A stretch of 34,449 nucleotides of DNA from Candidatus Saccharimonadota bacterium (GCA_900555675.1 UNSN01000005.1:1-34449); one strand, 5' to 3'; shown: positions 8,227 to 17,457, counted from the first letter of the stretch. Notes: generated from the sequence alone by a model not told the origin. Made by a program: numbers and translations.

Positions 8227-9516
8227 ATGCAATTATTCAAACATCTCTTAGAAACAATTCTCGGTTCTTATGTAAAAAAATATCTTAAATCTCATCCTGA
8301 CACCAAACTAATTGCCGTAGTCGGCAGCGTTGGTAAAACTAGCGTAAAATCAGCAACCGCCACTGTTCTATCAGAAAAATTCACCGTGCGCCATAGTCGT
8401 GGCAATTTAAACACAACCTTAAGTGCGCCGCTGGAAATCTTAGGCGTAGACGGGCCAAAAAACGCCAAATCTCCCCTAGCCTGGCTAAAAGTCTTCTTCG
8501 CAGCACACGCCAGCGTAAAAAACCCCGAATCGCCAGATATAATTATTCAAGAATGCGGCATTGATTGTCCTGGTGAAATGGCTACTTTTATGCGCTATAT
8601 TCAACCCGACATTGCCATAATTACCTCTGTTGCTCCTGAGCATATGGAGTTTTTCAAAAATATGGATACGGTAGCTCATGAGGAATTGTCTATTAGTCAA
8701 GTCGCTAAAAAAACCATCTTCAACCTTCACGATATCGATGAAAAATATCATAATCTCATAGTTGGAAATCGCGTGAGTTACGGCGACGAATCCGCTGATG
8801 TTTTCCTGGAAATTAAAAAGACTACAGACACTGGTTGTATTGTCAATTTAAAACACTCCGAGGGAACTTCTCAGGACATCAATATTTCTGTATTAGGAAA
8901 GCACAACATCCGCTCAATCACTGGCGCGGCGGCGGCGGGATTAGCTTGCGGAATGAATATTCAAGAAGTTGCGGCAGCTTTAACAAAAATCAAACCAGTT
9001 TCAGGTAGAATGAATATTTTACGTGGCATACGCGGCTGCACATTACTGGACGACACTTATAACGCCAGCCCTATTGCCATGGAAAATTCACTAAAAACAC
9101 TCTATTCCATCTCTGCTAATCACAAGATTGCCGTATTGGGCGATATGAATGAACTGGGCGAAATATCTGAACTAGAGCATAAAAAAATCGGTGAAATTTG
9201 CGACCCTAAACAGCTAGAATTGCTCATCACCGTCGGTAAAATGGCCAGAAAATACCTCGCACCAATTGCTGAAAAAAATGGCTGTAAAGTAATTTCTTTT
9301 GACACGGCGCTTGAAGCTGGAGAATTCCTGAAAAATAGCAACATTAAAGATACAACAATTCTATTCAAAGGCTCACAGGGCGGCATTTACCTTGAAGACG
9401 CCGTGAAAGAATTACTACTCGACCCAAGCGATGCAGAAAAATTAGTTCGCCAATCACAAAGCTGGAAACAAATTAAAGCGAAATTTTACGACTCTTTTTC
9501 TCAATCTCAGAAATAA
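8227..9516 (+). CDS. murF: Mur ligase, MurF-like, lacking the N-terminal UDP-binding domain
   Basis: 429 aa. ATP-dependent ligase expected to add D-Ala-D-Ala to the peptidoglycan stem. The P-loop GSVGKTS is at residues 33-39, about 70 residues earlier than in full-length MurF, so the first domain is missing. Central-domain features follow (IQECGIDCPGEMATF near 107-121; ITSVAPEHMEFF near 134-145), then LGKHNIRSITGAAAAGLA near 220 and the C-terminal domain with DDTYNASPIAM near 277-287. The start is fixed by the leaderless promoter. The 3' end overlaps convergent murE by 44 bp. MurF identity is likely but another amide ligase is possible. Confidence 0.82.
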   Translation: MQLFKHLLETILGSYVKKYLKSHPDTKLIAVVGSVGKTSVKSATATVLSEKFTVRHSRGNLNTTLSAPLEILGVDGPKNAKSPLAWLKVFFAAHASVKNPESPDIIIQECGIDCPGEMATFMRYIQPDIAIITSVAPEHMEFFKNMDTVAHEELSISQVAKKTIFNLHDIDEKYHNLIVGNRVSYGDESADVFLEIKKTTDTGCIVNLKHSEGTSQDINISVLGKHNIRSITGAAAAGLACGMNIQEVAAALTKIKPVSGRMNILRGIRGCTLLDDTYNASPIAMENSLKTLYSISANHKIAVLGDMNELGEISELEHKKIGEICDPKQLELLITVGKMARKYLAPIAEKNGCKVISFDTALEAGEFLKNSNIKDTTILFKGSQGGIYLEDAVKELLLDPSDAEKLVRQSQSWKQIKAKFYDSFSQSQK

Positions 9517-10798
9517 TTTCCTGAACGACCTTCTTGTCATTCCACGGAATTCGCTTGCCATTCACAATTCGGTACTGCTCATGACCCATACCCGTAATCA
9601 GAACCGTATCGCCACGAACAGCCGACCTTAGAGCTTGATAAATCGCCTGTTTTCGATCAGCAATTTCCGTCATCTTATGAGCCTTCTTCGTTTGCCCAAT
9701 TCCCTGACGAATCATTGCCCGAATTTCATCTGGATTTTCGTTATAACTTTCCTCGTCAGTTAGGAAAATCCTATCTGCCAAATTAGCCGCCAGCTCGCCC
9801 ATAATCGGACGCTTTGTCTTATCTCTATCGCCGCACGCACCAAACACCAAAGTTAATCGCCCCTTGGTAATTTTATGAGTAGTTTTTAGCAATTTTTCCA
9901 ACGCGTCTGGTGTGTGAGCATAATCCACAATAATATCAATTCCAAGCTTATTCTCTACTCGCTCGAATCGTCCAGGGATAGCCTCCAAGTTCGCCACACC
10001 CTCTTGAATATCTTCTAACTTTATTCCCAACAAATACGCCAACGACACCGCAGCTGACATATTCATCACGTTAAATTCGCCAGGCAAATTAGTCGCCAGC
10101 TCCAAATGAGTTTGATGATCAATCAGCAGACTCGCCTCTGTTCCCTTTTTATACAACTTAACATGCGTCAAGTGAGCTTCAGCATCCGGATTCGTCCCGT
10201 AAGTCATTTTCTCGCCAGAAGCCGTAAACTTGTCAAAATATTCAAACCACTCGTCATCACGATTCAGTACGATATATTTCGGCTTTTTCTCAAACAATTT
10301 AGCCTTAGCTGCCGCGTAAGCTTCCATTGTTTTGTGATAATCCAAATGGTCTTGAGTCAAATTAGTCATCACCGCCGCCTCAATTGGCACGCCGTCAAAT
10401 TTATGTTGTGACAGAGCGTGACTTGTTGCCTCTAAAATCACATACTCCACACCTTCACGCTGAGCCGTCTGAAAAAAACTAAACAGCCTTGCTACAGTCG
10501 GAACTGTCGCATTCAAATCATTTATCTTTTCCTCGCCAGCAATTTCAATCACCGCCGTCGTAAATAATGCAGTCTTAAAGCCAGCCTCTTTCAAGATCTC
10601 ATTGATATAACACGCAGTCGTAGTTTTACCATTTGTCCCTGTTACCGCAATAATTCTCAAGCCACGAGCTGGATTGCCATATCTTAGGCTAATCATCTTC
10701 GTGCGCGCAACTCTATAGGCGTTTTCGGTTTTTTCCAAAGCTCCTTGAGGTAGCGTTTTTCTAGCAATTTTTACCAACTCGTTTTTCATAATACCCAT
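9473..10798 (-). CDS. murE: Mur ligase, MurE-like, N-terminally short
   Basis: 441 aa from ATG 10798 (438 from 10789). Expected to add the third stem-peptide residue to UDP-MurNAc-dipeptide. P-loop GTNGKTT is at residues 54-60, much earlier than in typical MurE, so most of the UDP-binding domain is absent. LEATSHALSQHKFDG, NLTQDHLDYHKT, VDYAHTPDALEK and FGACGDRDKTKRP are clear MurE signatures. Where other MurE proteins have the substrate motif DNPR or DNPA, this one reads DEESYNENPDEI. A -10-like TATAAG (10811-10806 minus) predicts a start at 10799, one base before the first ATG. Divergent from tsaD by 32 bp. Confidence 0.88.
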   Translation of the reverse strand: MGIMKNELVKIARKTLPQGALEKTENAYRVARTKMISLRYGNPARGLRIIAVTGTNGKTTTACYINEILKEAGFKTALFTTAVIEIAGEEKINDLNATVPTVARLFSFFQTAQREGVEYVILEATSHALSQHKFDGVPIEAAVMTNLTQDHLDYHKTMEAYAAAKAKLFEKKPKYIVLNRDDEWFEYFDKFTASGEKMTYGTNPDAEAHLTHVKLYKKGTEASLLIDHQTHLELATNLPGEFNVMNMSAAVSLAYLLGIKLEDIQEGVANLEAIPGRFERVENKLGIDIIVDYAHTPDALEKLLKTTHKITKGRLTLVFGACGDRDKTKRPIMGELAANLADRIFLTDEESYNENPDEIRAMIRQGIGQTKKAHKMTEIADRKQAIYQALRSAVRGDTVLITGMGHEQYRIVNGKRIPWNDKKVVQEIISEIEKKSRKISL

Positions 10799-10813
10799 TT
10801 TACCACTTATATT

Positions 10814-10822
10814 TGCTATAAT
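10814..10822 (+). promoter_or_regulatory. Extended -10 promoter of tsaD (near-leaderless)
   Basis: TGCTATAAT with TATAAT at 10817-10822; predicted start 10829, two bases before the ATG at 10831. Confidence 0.6.
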
Positions 10823-10830
10823 AAAAACAA

Positions 10831-11901
10831 ATGAGGATTTTGGGAATTGAATCCAGTTGTGACGAAACAGCGGCGTCAATAGTTGAAGATGGCGAACGCT
10901 TGCTTTCAAATGTCGTCAATTCACAAATTGATATTCATGCAGAATACGGCGGAGTTATTCCAGAAATTGCCGCTCGCAGCCACTTGGAAGTTGTAAATCC
11001 CGTCATTAAAAAAGCATTGTCTGACGCAAATTGCACCTGGGATGACATCGACGCCATCGCCGTTACTTACGCGCCGGGACTTATTGGCTCGCTATTAATC
11101 GGCACTCTCGCCGCCAGAACTCTCGCTATTATTCACAATAAGCCGCTCTTTAAGATTCATCACGTAGAAGCTCACGTGTACGCCAATTTTATTAATAAGC
11201 AAGCCGACAATTTATCTCTAACATTGCCGAAACAACAGCCGTCATTCCCTATGCTTTCGTTGATCGTTTCAGGCGGACATTCACAACTTGTCCTATTTAA
11301 AAATCACGGTGATTATCAGCTTATTGGACAAACTCAAGACGACGCGGTTGGCGAAGCATTTGATAAAGTCGCTAAAATTATCGGTTTGCCATATCCTGGT
11401 GGCCCAGCTATTACTAAAGCTGCTGAGCTTGGCGATCCACACGCGTTTCACTTGCCTATCGCCAAACTATCCGGCGAATACGATTTTTCCTTCTCTGGAC
11501 TTAAGACAGCCGTTTTGAGAGCTGTTCAGCACGAAGTCGGTAAAGACTTCACTTTTCCCTCTCATGAGCTTCCAGCGCTCGTAGATGACGAATTACGACG
11601 TAATATGGCAGCGAGTTTCCAGTATACAGCCATAAAAACTCTCGTAAACAAGACCAAGAAGGCGTTTGACAATTTCCAGCCAGCTTCCGTCGTAATCGCT
11701 GGCGGAGTCGCAGCTAATCAAGAATTGCGCCGTCAATTACGCGAAGCTTTGCCAATTGACATCGAATACGCCCCTATTCAACTCTGTACAGATAACGCCG
11801 CGATGATTGCCACTCTCGGTTATTTCAGATCTCAAATTGACGAACCGACAGATCCATACGATTTAGAAGTTCAGCCAAGTTTATCAATGACAGCAATATA
11901 G
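10831..11901 (+). CDS. tsaD: tRNA N6-threonylcarbamoyladenosine transferase TsaD
   Basis: 356 aa. Transfers the threonylcarbamoyl group to A37 of tRNAs that read ANN codons, working with TsaB, TsaE and TsaC. The N terminus MRILGIESSCDETAASIV, the metal-binding HHVEAHVYANF (near 110-120), LIVSGGHSQLVLF and the C-terminal IAGGVAANQELR and CTDNAAMIA are the family signatures. Full length. The start at 10831 matches the promoter. The partner genes are not in the window. A FemAB-type gene follows after 18 bp and probably shares the transcript. Confidence 0.97.
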   Translation: MRILGIESSCDETAASIVEDGERLLSNVVNSQIDIHAEYGGVIPEIAARSHLEVVNPVIKKALSDANCTWDDIDAIAVTYAPGLIGSLLIGTLAARTLAIIHNKPLFKIHHVEAHVYANFINKQADNLSLTLPKQQPSFPMLSLIVSGGHSQLVLFKNHGDYQLIGQTQDDAVGEAFDKVAKIIGLPYPGGPAITKAAELGDPHAFHLPIAKLSGEYDFSFSGLKTAVLRAVQHEVGKDFTFPSHELPALVDDELRRNMAASFQYTAIKTLVNKTKKAFDNFQPASVVIAGGVAANQELRRQLREALPIDIEYAPIQLCTDNAAMIATLGYFRSQIDEPTDPYDLEVQPSLSMTAI

Positions 11902-11919
11902 CGTTGTGAGGATTACAAC

Positions 11920-12846
11920 ATGAATCAACATTTTCTACAATCATCAGCCTGGGAAAAATTTCAACAATCACTCGGTCGAAAAGTCTTTCACAACAGAGGC
12001 GAAGGATGGGAATATTTCGCAATATTAGAGCACGGCACGGGCAATTCTCGCTTATATTGCCCCTTCGGTCCAACCGCTATTAACGAAGAAGCATTACGAT
12101 TGGCACTAAAAGACTTAGCGGAGCTCGGCAAAAAACTTGGCGTAACTTTCCTCAGAGTCGGACCAATTAAACCCACCTTTTCTAAGGTGTTATCTGATGA
12201 GCATTGGAAGAAAGCCACTTACGTCCATTTACAGCCAGAACATACGCATGTTATCAACCTCCAGCAGCCAGAGGAAGAAATTATAGCAAGTATGACACAA
12301 CCCGTAAGGAATTGTTATAGGAATTATCACAAAAAAGGTGTAACGGTTCATCAATCTCAAAACCCGGACGATATTAAATATTTCCTAGAATTGATACATG
12401 AAGTTGCCAAACGGACTGGTATGTCGCCGCATCCAGATTCATATTTTCATAAGCAAGCTGGTTCCCTACTTCCATCCAAAGATGCTTCATTTTGGTACGC
12501 AACATACGACAATAAAGTAATTGCTACTGCCCTATTTTTCGACTCAAAAACAACTCGAATTTATGCACATGCGGCAGCAAATTCTACACCAGAATATCGC
12601 AAACTTAATGCCGGAACTGCCCTGCTCACCGAAGCAATAATCAATGCAAAACATCGTCAAATGGAGAAAGTCGATTTATACGGAATTGCGCCTGAAAACG
12701 CACCAAAAAATCACCCGTGGGCTGGCTTTACGAAGTTTAAGCGATCGTTCGGCGGCGAAGATATTTATTCTGGGTCAACCTGGGAACTTCCCTTAAAGCC
12801 ACTTCAATATTGGCTATATCGAGCGTATCAAACGATCAGAAAATAA
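11920..12846 (+). CDS. FemAB-type peptidyltransferase (lipid II interpeptide bridge enzyme)
   Basis: 308 aa with two GNAT-like halves. It resembles FemX/FemAB proteins, which use aminoacyl-tRNA to add an amino acid to the stem peptide of peptidoglycan precursors. Typical pieces are QSSAWEKFQQSLG at the N terminus, RVGPIKP, MTQPVRNCYRNYHKKGV (near 126-142), and YGIAPENAPKNHPWAGFTKFKRSFGG near 248-273. No membrane helix. GAGG 8 nt before the ATG is a weak ribosome site, fitting translation after tsaD. With murE and murF nearby, it points to a made-in-house, possibly bridged, wall. The amino acid added is not predictable. Confidence 0.88.
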   Translation: MNQHFLQSSAWEKFQQSLGRKVFHNRGEGWEYFAILEHGTGNSRLYCPFGPTAINEEALRLALKDLAELGKKLGVTFLRVGPIKPTFSKVLSDEHWKKATYVHLQPEHTHVINLQQPEEEIIASMTQPVRNCYRNYHKKGVTVHQSQNPDDIKYFLELIHEVAKRTGMSPHPDSYFHKQAGSLLPSKDASFWYATYDNKVIATALFFDSKTTRIYAHAAANSTPEYRKLNAGTALLTEAIINAKHRQMEKVDLYGIAPENAPKNHPWAGFTKFKRSFGGEDIYSGSTWELPLKPLQYWLYRAYQTIRK

Positions 12847-12866
12847 CCTTAATTTCATCCATCGCA

Positions 12867-13008
12867 CCACATAAATTTGTGGTATAATTAAGATGTAATA
12901 TAAACATGTGGAGAAATTAGAGGATTACATATTTAAGGGCTTTTGCACGTGAAAAGCTACTTTGTTTTCTTTTGTCTTTTTTCACATGAAAAAACCATGG
13001 AATAACTT
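12867..13008 (+). promoter_or_regulatory. valS promoter and ~114-nt structured leader
   Basis: TGGTATAAT (TATAAT 12883-12888) gives a start near 12895. A dyad ACCACA/TGTGGT (12866-12882) sits just over the -10. In the leader, GTGAAAAG (12949-12956) can pair with CTTTTTTCAC (12976-12985), or the latter can pair with ATGAAAAAA next to it (12986-12994); the two hairpins exclude each other. The start codon has only a weak ribosome site (GGA). This could be an attenuator, but I see no T-box sequence. Confidence 0.45.
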
Positions 13009-15564
13009 ATGCAGCTAGCTAAACAATACATACCAAACGATTACGAGCCAAACATTTACGCCCTCTGGGAAACTAGTGAGGCTTTAGAACCAACAGGGGT
13101 AGGCAAGCCATATTCAATCATTATGCCGCCACCTAACGCGAACGGTAATCTGCACATCGGGCACGCACTCGATATGAATTTGAAGGATATCCTGATTCGT
13201 TATCACCGAATGAAGGGAGACGACGCTGTATTTATTCCAGGCGCCGACCACGCTGGATTTGAAACTTGGGTTGTATATGAAAGAGAATTAACGAAGCAAG
13301 GGAAGAGTCGCTTCGATTTTTCACGTGACCAATTATATAGTCAAGTTTGGAATTTTGTACAAGAAAAACGCGGCAATATGGAGCTGCAATTGCGCGCGTT
13401 AGGTGTTAGTGCATCATGGAAGCATTTGACATTCACTCTGGATGATAAAGTCATCAACACTGTGTACGATACGTTTAAGAAAATGTGGGACGACAACTTG
13501 GTTTACAGGGGTGAGAGGATTGTTAATTACTGTACCAAACACCAAACCAGCTTTGCCGACATTGAGGTAGAACATAAGAACGAAAAAGGGAAGTTGTGGA
13601 AAATAGCTTACCCGACATTAGATAAAATTGGCGAGATTATCGTAGCTACTACGCGCCCAGAAACTATGCTTGGCGACGTTGCCGTAGCGGTTCATCCAGA
13701 CGATGAGCGATACAAAAAATTGATTGGAACTCGCATTTTACTGCCGATTGTCGATAAGGAAATTCCTATCATCGCAGACGAATACGTCGACATGAGCTAC
13801 GGCACCGGTGCTGTTAAGATTACGCCAGCGCACGACCCGAACGACTTTGAAATTGCAAAACGCCATGATCTACCTATAGAATCAATTATCAGCCCAGAAG
13901 GGAAGATGGTAAACGTGCCAGCGCAGTTCTTAGGATTAACTCCAATAGAAGCTCGTGCTCGAGTTTTGGAGGCGTTGGAAGCGCTAGAGCTACGCCGCGG
14001 TGAAACTGAAATTGAACACGCCGTTGGACATTGCTATAAGTGTGGCAGCGTGATTGAGCCGATGATTAAAGAGCAGTGGTTTATTAAAACACAATCACTC
14101 GCACAGCCAGCAATTGACGCGCTTAAAAAAGAAGAAATTACTTTTTATCCAGCATCCAAGCGCAAAGAACTCATCGCATATCTTGAGCAATTGAAAGACT
14201 GGAATATTTCACGACAAATCCCATGGGGAATACCAATTCCTGCGTTTGTAAATGAAAACGACCCTAAGGATTGGATATTTGATACTCGCACCAACGAGCA
14301 GAGTATTGTTGTAAATGGCACAACATATATCAGGGAAGAGGATACCTTTGATACTTGGTTCTCATCTGGTCAATGGCCATACATCGTAACAGATTACTTA
14401 ACCGGCGGCGATTTAGCTAATTATTTCCCAACTGACATGATGGAAACTGGTATGGATATTATGCGCGCATGGGTTTCGCGAATGATCATGCTTAGCCTAT
14501 ACCGAACAGGGAAGATACCATTCAAAGAAGTTTATCTACACGGAATGGTTAATGACGAGCATAACCAAAAAATGTCCAAGTCTAAGGGTAACGTCATTAA
14601 TCCAATGGAATTGGTTGCGGAATTCGGATCTGACGCCACACGCATGGGAGTTATTTCTGGGCGAGCGCCCGCTCAAAGCCAAGCCTTCAACAAGGGATCA
14701 GTCATTGCGGCACGTAATTTCTGTAATAAATTATGGAATATTGCCAGGTTTGTCGAGGCGCAAATTGGCGATAATCACCAAATTGTCGACTTAGAGCCAC
14801 AAACTCCAGCTGACCACTGGATTATTCGCCAATTGAACGACGCCGCCAACAACATTGCCGTTAGAATAGAACAATATCGCTTCTCAGAGGCATCAGAAAC
14901 TGTTTACCACACTATTTGGGATGACGTGGCTGACTGGTACATTGAATCATCTAAAACCGCTATCAATCGTCCGTTGTTATCTTGGGTTTTGGCAACTTCT
15001 TTGAAAATCGCTCATCCATTTGCGCCGTTTGTTACGGAAACAATTTGGCAAACGCTTAATTACACCGACGGCATTTTGATGCGTGAAGCTTGGCCAACTC
15101 CAGAGAAGTTTGATCCGATTGCCGCTGAGCAATTCGAGCAACTTAAGCTTCTGGTTGCTGAAGGTCGCTGGGTGATTGCTGAACTGCCAGGAAATAAGAA
15201 ATATCGCTTGTTATACGGCAACGACAGTCTTATCGCTGACAATCAAGACACAATTAAGCATCTCATGCGGCTTGAGGCAATTGAACACACGGATCAGCCG
15301 CGCGGACTGAGATTAGCAGCTGCAAACAGGGAAGCGTGGCTAGATATTGATAGTGAAACTTTATACCAACATCAGGAAAATCTGGAAATGCGCCTAGCCG
15401 AAGCACGTCAGAAATTGGCGGGATTAAAGAAGCGCCTGGAAAATCCGACTTACGTTGAGAAGGCGCCAGCCCACCTTGTCGAGGAAACTCGCGAGCAATT
15501 AGCCGAGCAAGAAAAAATCATTACTCGGCTTGTTTCGGAACTGGAAGTAATTAGCTTAAAATAG
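13009..15564 (+). CDS. valS: Valyl-tRNA synthetase
   Basis: 851 aa class I synthetase that charges tRNA-Val and edits mis-charged threonine. HIGH is at residues 49-52 in PPPNANGNLHIGHAL, the editing domain has TTRPETMLGDVAVAVHP and GTGAVKITPAHDPNDFEIAKRH, KMSKSKGNVINP is near 520, and the C-terminal 60 residues form the tRNA-binding coiled coil (MRLAEARQKLAGLKKRLEN). TFDTWFSSGQWPY agrees with ValS rather than IleS. It is slightly shorter than common bacterial ValS. The gene ends 1 bp before the convergent 15566 gene. Confidence 0.97.
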   Translation: MQLAKQYIPNDYEPNIYALWETSEALEPTGVGKPYSIIMPPPNANGNLHIGHALDMNLKDILIRYHRMKGDDAVFIPGADHAGFETWVVYERELTKQGKSRFDFSRDQLYSQVWNFVQEKRGNMELQLRALGVSASWKHLTFTLDDKVINTVYDTFKKMWDDNLVYRGERIVNYCTKHQTSFADIEVEHKNEKGKLWKIAYPTLDKIGEIIVATTRPETMLGDVAVAVHPDDERYKKLIGTRILLPIVDKEIPIIADEYVDMSYGTGAVKITPAHDPNDFEIAKRHDLPIESIISPEGKMVNVPAQFLGLTPIEARARVLEALEALELRRGETEIEHAVGHCYKCGSVIEPMIKEQWFIKTQSLAQPAIDALKKEEITFYPASKRKELIAYLEQLKDWNISRQIPWGIPIPAFVNENDPKDWIFDTRTNEQSIVVNGTTYIREEDTFDTWFSSGQWPYIVTDYLTGGDLANYFPTDMMETGMDIMRAWVSRMIMLSLYRTGKIPFKEVYLHGMVNDEHNQKMSKSKGNVINPMELVAEFGSDATRMGVISGRAPAQSQAFNKGSVIAARNFCNKLWNIARFVEAQIGDNHQIVDLEPQTPADHWIIRQLNDAANNIAVRIEQYRFSEASETVYHTIWDDVADWYIESSKTAINRPLLSWVLATSLKIAHPFAPFVTETIWQTLNYTDGILMREAWPTPEKFDPIAAEQFEQLKLLVAEGRWVIAELPGNKKYRLLYGNDSLIADNQDTIKHLMRLEAIEHTDQPRGLRLAAANREAWLDIDSETLYQHQENLEMRLAEARQKLAGLKKRLENPTYVEKAPAHLVEETREQLAEQEKIITRLVSELEVISLK

Positions 15565-15565
15565 C

Positions 15566-15907
15566 CTAACTCACACCTTCAAAGTCAAGGTGATATCCGT
15601 CAAAAGTATGTTGACCACGGGCGGCATATTTTTGGCGTAATCGCTTCTTGTCGTTATTTCGAGGCGTAGTTCGCGGTCGCGCTGAACCTTCTTTCAGCAC
15701 ATTTGACAATTGAGCGTGTTCTGGATGAGTATGGGGCTTTGTTTCTGGCATTTTTATTTCATCCTCAACGCCACTCTGAACGCTATATGTTTTCCAAGAT
15801 GACAAAAACGCTTTATCGACATTGGTGTCGTGCAGCAGCACACCAAACGCTACATTCAAACTGATAAACATAGTTGTAACGGTGAAAAACTGTTGTACTA
15901 AATTCAT
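15566..15907 (-). CDS. Small exported or membrane-anchored hypothetical protein
   Basis: 113 aa, no family recognised. Residues 5-25 (QQFFTVTTMFISLNVAFGVLL) are a hydrophobic helix usable as signal or anchor; the rest is polar and His/Arg/Lys-rich, likely outside the membrane or disordered. The ribosome site is weak. It has one of the strongest promoters in the window (TTGACA, 17 bp, TAACAT), which suggests that it is well expressed. Convergent with valS, divergent from the VanZ-RDD gene. Confidence 0.7.
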   Translation of the reverse strand: MNLVQQFFTVTTMFISLNVAFGVLLHDTNVDKAFLSSWKTYSVQSGVEDEIKMPETKPHTHPEHAQLSNVLKEGSARPRTTPRNNDKKRLRQKYAARGQHTFDGYHLDFEGVS

Positions 15908-15951
15908 TTTTATTCTTTCTTTTTGTATCTATTTTTAGAATACTGATTACA

Positions 15952-15980
15952 ATGTTAGCATAAGCTTTGTTTTTTGTCAA
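15952..15980 (-). promoter_or_regulatory. Strong promoter of the 15566 gene
   Basis: On minus, TTGACA (15980-15975), a 17-bp spacer ending in TGC and TAACAT (15957-15952): consensus -35 with an extended -10. Predicted start about 15945, with a 38-nt leader. Confidence 0.75.
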
Positions 15981-16048
15981 GTATATTTCCCAGCATAGAA
16001 ATAGTCATCCTGAACTTTACAGAGAAAATGTTTAGTATAATGGAGTTT

Positions 16049-17131
16049 ATGGGATACCTAATTTCTATTAAGGTCGCACTAATCCTTTTCCCAATCTTGG
16101 CTTTTCTTATCACATTACCGTATATGGTTGCGAACTATCGAAAATACGGCTCCGTCAATAAGCTGCGGACTTTGATTTTCTATTCCTTTATTCTGTATTT
16201 ATTAACCGTATATTTCTTAGTTATTTTACCGTTACCAAATCCAGAATCCGTTCACACGACTTACGCAGAAAATCTGAATTTAATTCCGTTTTCATTCGTC
16301 GTAGATTTTATAAAGAACAGTCCACTAGTATTAACAGATAGCTCAACTTGGATTACGGCGATAAAACATCCCACTTTTTACGTTCCTGCTTTCAACGTTT
16401 TAATGCTCATTCCGTTCGGAATTTACCTGCGCTACTATTTCAAATGTCGCCTTAAAAAGACGTTGTTATTGACAGCTATTTTAAGTTTATTCTTTGAGTT
16501 AACTCAACTGTCTGGACTTTATTTCATCTATTCAGGACCTTACCGATTAGCCGATGTCGATGATATCATCCAGAACACGATAGGCGGATGCGTCGGTTAC
16601 TTTCTGGGCTGGTTTGCGACGTGGCTACTTCCGTCCAGGGAGGAAATAGATGAAAAATCCCTTGAGGCGGGTTCGCGAGTTTCTGCAGTCCGCGTTAGTT
16701 TATCTCTAATAATCGACGCTGTTATCATCCGTATTCCTTACACCTTATCAAAAACCCAACTTCCGTTTTCGCTATTTTTAGCCCTCTATTTTAGCCTAAT
16801 TCCTCTACTAAACGGTAAAACTTTTGGTAGCGCATTATTAAAGTTTGGGCTAACATTTGAAAATAAAAAATGGATTCGCACAATTTTCAGAGGAATCTTA
16901 CTCACGATATATTTTTGCATCATTCCCGCAGGCTTGTTTTACCTCGCGGATGAATTTAATAAGGAAGCGGATTCGCTATTGTTTCTCTGTCTGCTCGCAA
17001 TTGCATTCTTAGCATTCATATTATTCGTATTAATTACAATTGTCGTAGCGTTATTTAACCGACGTTTTATGTTTGATCGTCTATCTGACGCAAGTTACGA
17101 AAGTACGATTCAAGTCAAACAAGAGAAATAA
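16049..17131 (+). CDS. VanZ-RDD membrane protein
   Basis: 360 aa, about ten membrane helices. The first half is VanZ-like: LVILPLPNPES, NLIPFSFVVDF, NVLMLIPFGIYLRY, FELTQLSGLY and the hallmark RLADVDDIIQNTIGGCVGYFLGW near 170-195. The second half resembles an RDD domain (RVSAVRVSLSLIIDAVIIR, then LLNGKTFGSALLKFGLTF). VanZ proteins are linked to envelope and teicoplanin phenotypes; the exact role is unknown. TATAAT at 16036-16041 predicts a start at 16048, one base before the ATG at 16049, so this start is preferred to upstream in-frame ATGs. Confidence 0.85.
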   Translation: MGYLISIKVALILFPILAFLITLPYMVANYRKYGSVNKLRTLIFYSFILYLLTVYFLVILPLPNPESVHTTYAENLNLIPFSFVVDFIKNSPLVLTDSSTWITAIKHPTFYVPAFNVLMLIPFGIYLRYYFKCRLKKTLLLTAILSLFFELTQLSGLYFIYSGPYRLADVDDIIQNTIGGCVGYFLGWFATWLLPSREEIDEKSLEAGSRVSAVRVSLSLIIDAVIIRIPYTLSKTQLPFSLFLALYFSLIPLLNGKTFGSALLKFGLTFENKKWIRTIFRGILLTIYFCIIPAGLFYLADEFNKEADSLLFLCLLAIAFLAFILFVLITIVVALFNRRFMFDRLSDASYESTIQVKQEK

Positions 17132-17133
17132 AA

Positions 17134-17165
17134 AAATAGGAGACCCGTATGAATCTCCTATTTTT
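17134..17165. terminator. Bidirectional terminator after VanZ-RDD gene and tRNA-Ser genes
   Basis: AATAGGAGA (about 17135-17143) pairs with TCTCCTATT (17154-17162), with an A-run before and TTTTT after. It closes the plus-strand VanZ gene and the minus-strand tRNA transcript. Confidence 0.8.
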
Positions 17166-17185
17166 CAAATTCAATAGTACTATCT

Positions 17186-17275
17186 TGGCGGAAGGGGAGG
17201 GATTCGAACCCTCGGTACGTTTTACCGCACGCCGGTTTTCAAGACCGGTACCTTCAACCACTCGGTCACCCTTCC
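17186..17275 (-). tRNA. tRNA-Ser(TGA), CCA encoded
   Basis: Acceptor GGAAGGG, anticodon stem CCGGT/ACCGG around CTTGAAA (anticodon TGA), long variable arm, T arm with TTCGAAT, discriminator G and CCA. Downstream of tRNA-Ser(GCT), 17 bp away, probably one transcript. Confidence 0.95.
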
Positions 17276-17292
17276 GTACTATCTCTGAATTT

Positions 17293-17385
17293 TGGCGGAG
17301 GAGGGGGGATTCGAACCCCCGCTACAGATCTCTCCATACTAACGATTTAGCAAACCGTCCCCTTCAGCCACTTGGGTACTCCTCC
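17293..17385 (-). tRNA. tRNA-Ser(GCT), CCA encoded
   Basis: Acceptor GGAGGAG/CTCCTCC, anticodon stem ACGGT/ATCGT around TTGCTAA (anticodon GCT), long variable arm and encoded CCA. Reads AGC/AGU. First of a two-tRNA minus-strand unit. Confidence 0.95.
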
Positions 17386-17421
17386 AAATTCACTATTTAG
17401 TGTACCATAGAAGTGTAATTA

Positions 17422-17451
17422 TTAACAGCTTTATTGCAAATAGGATATAAT
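17422..17451 (+). promoter_or_regulatory. Promoter of pilin-like gene 17458 (leaderless)
   Basis: TTAACA (17422-17427), 18 bp, TATAAT (17446-17451). Seven bases downstream is 17458, the A of ATG. Confidence 0.7.
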
Positions 17452-17457
17452 AGAATT

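Noticed and set aside
12895..13008. T-box riboswitch before valS
   Set aside because: No T-box consensus, specifier loop or classical terminator can be found.
17149..17400. Plus-strand frame of 83 codons
   Set aside because: It is translation through two minus-strand tRNA-Ser genes (GFEPSV and GDSNPRY are typical tRNA antisense translations).
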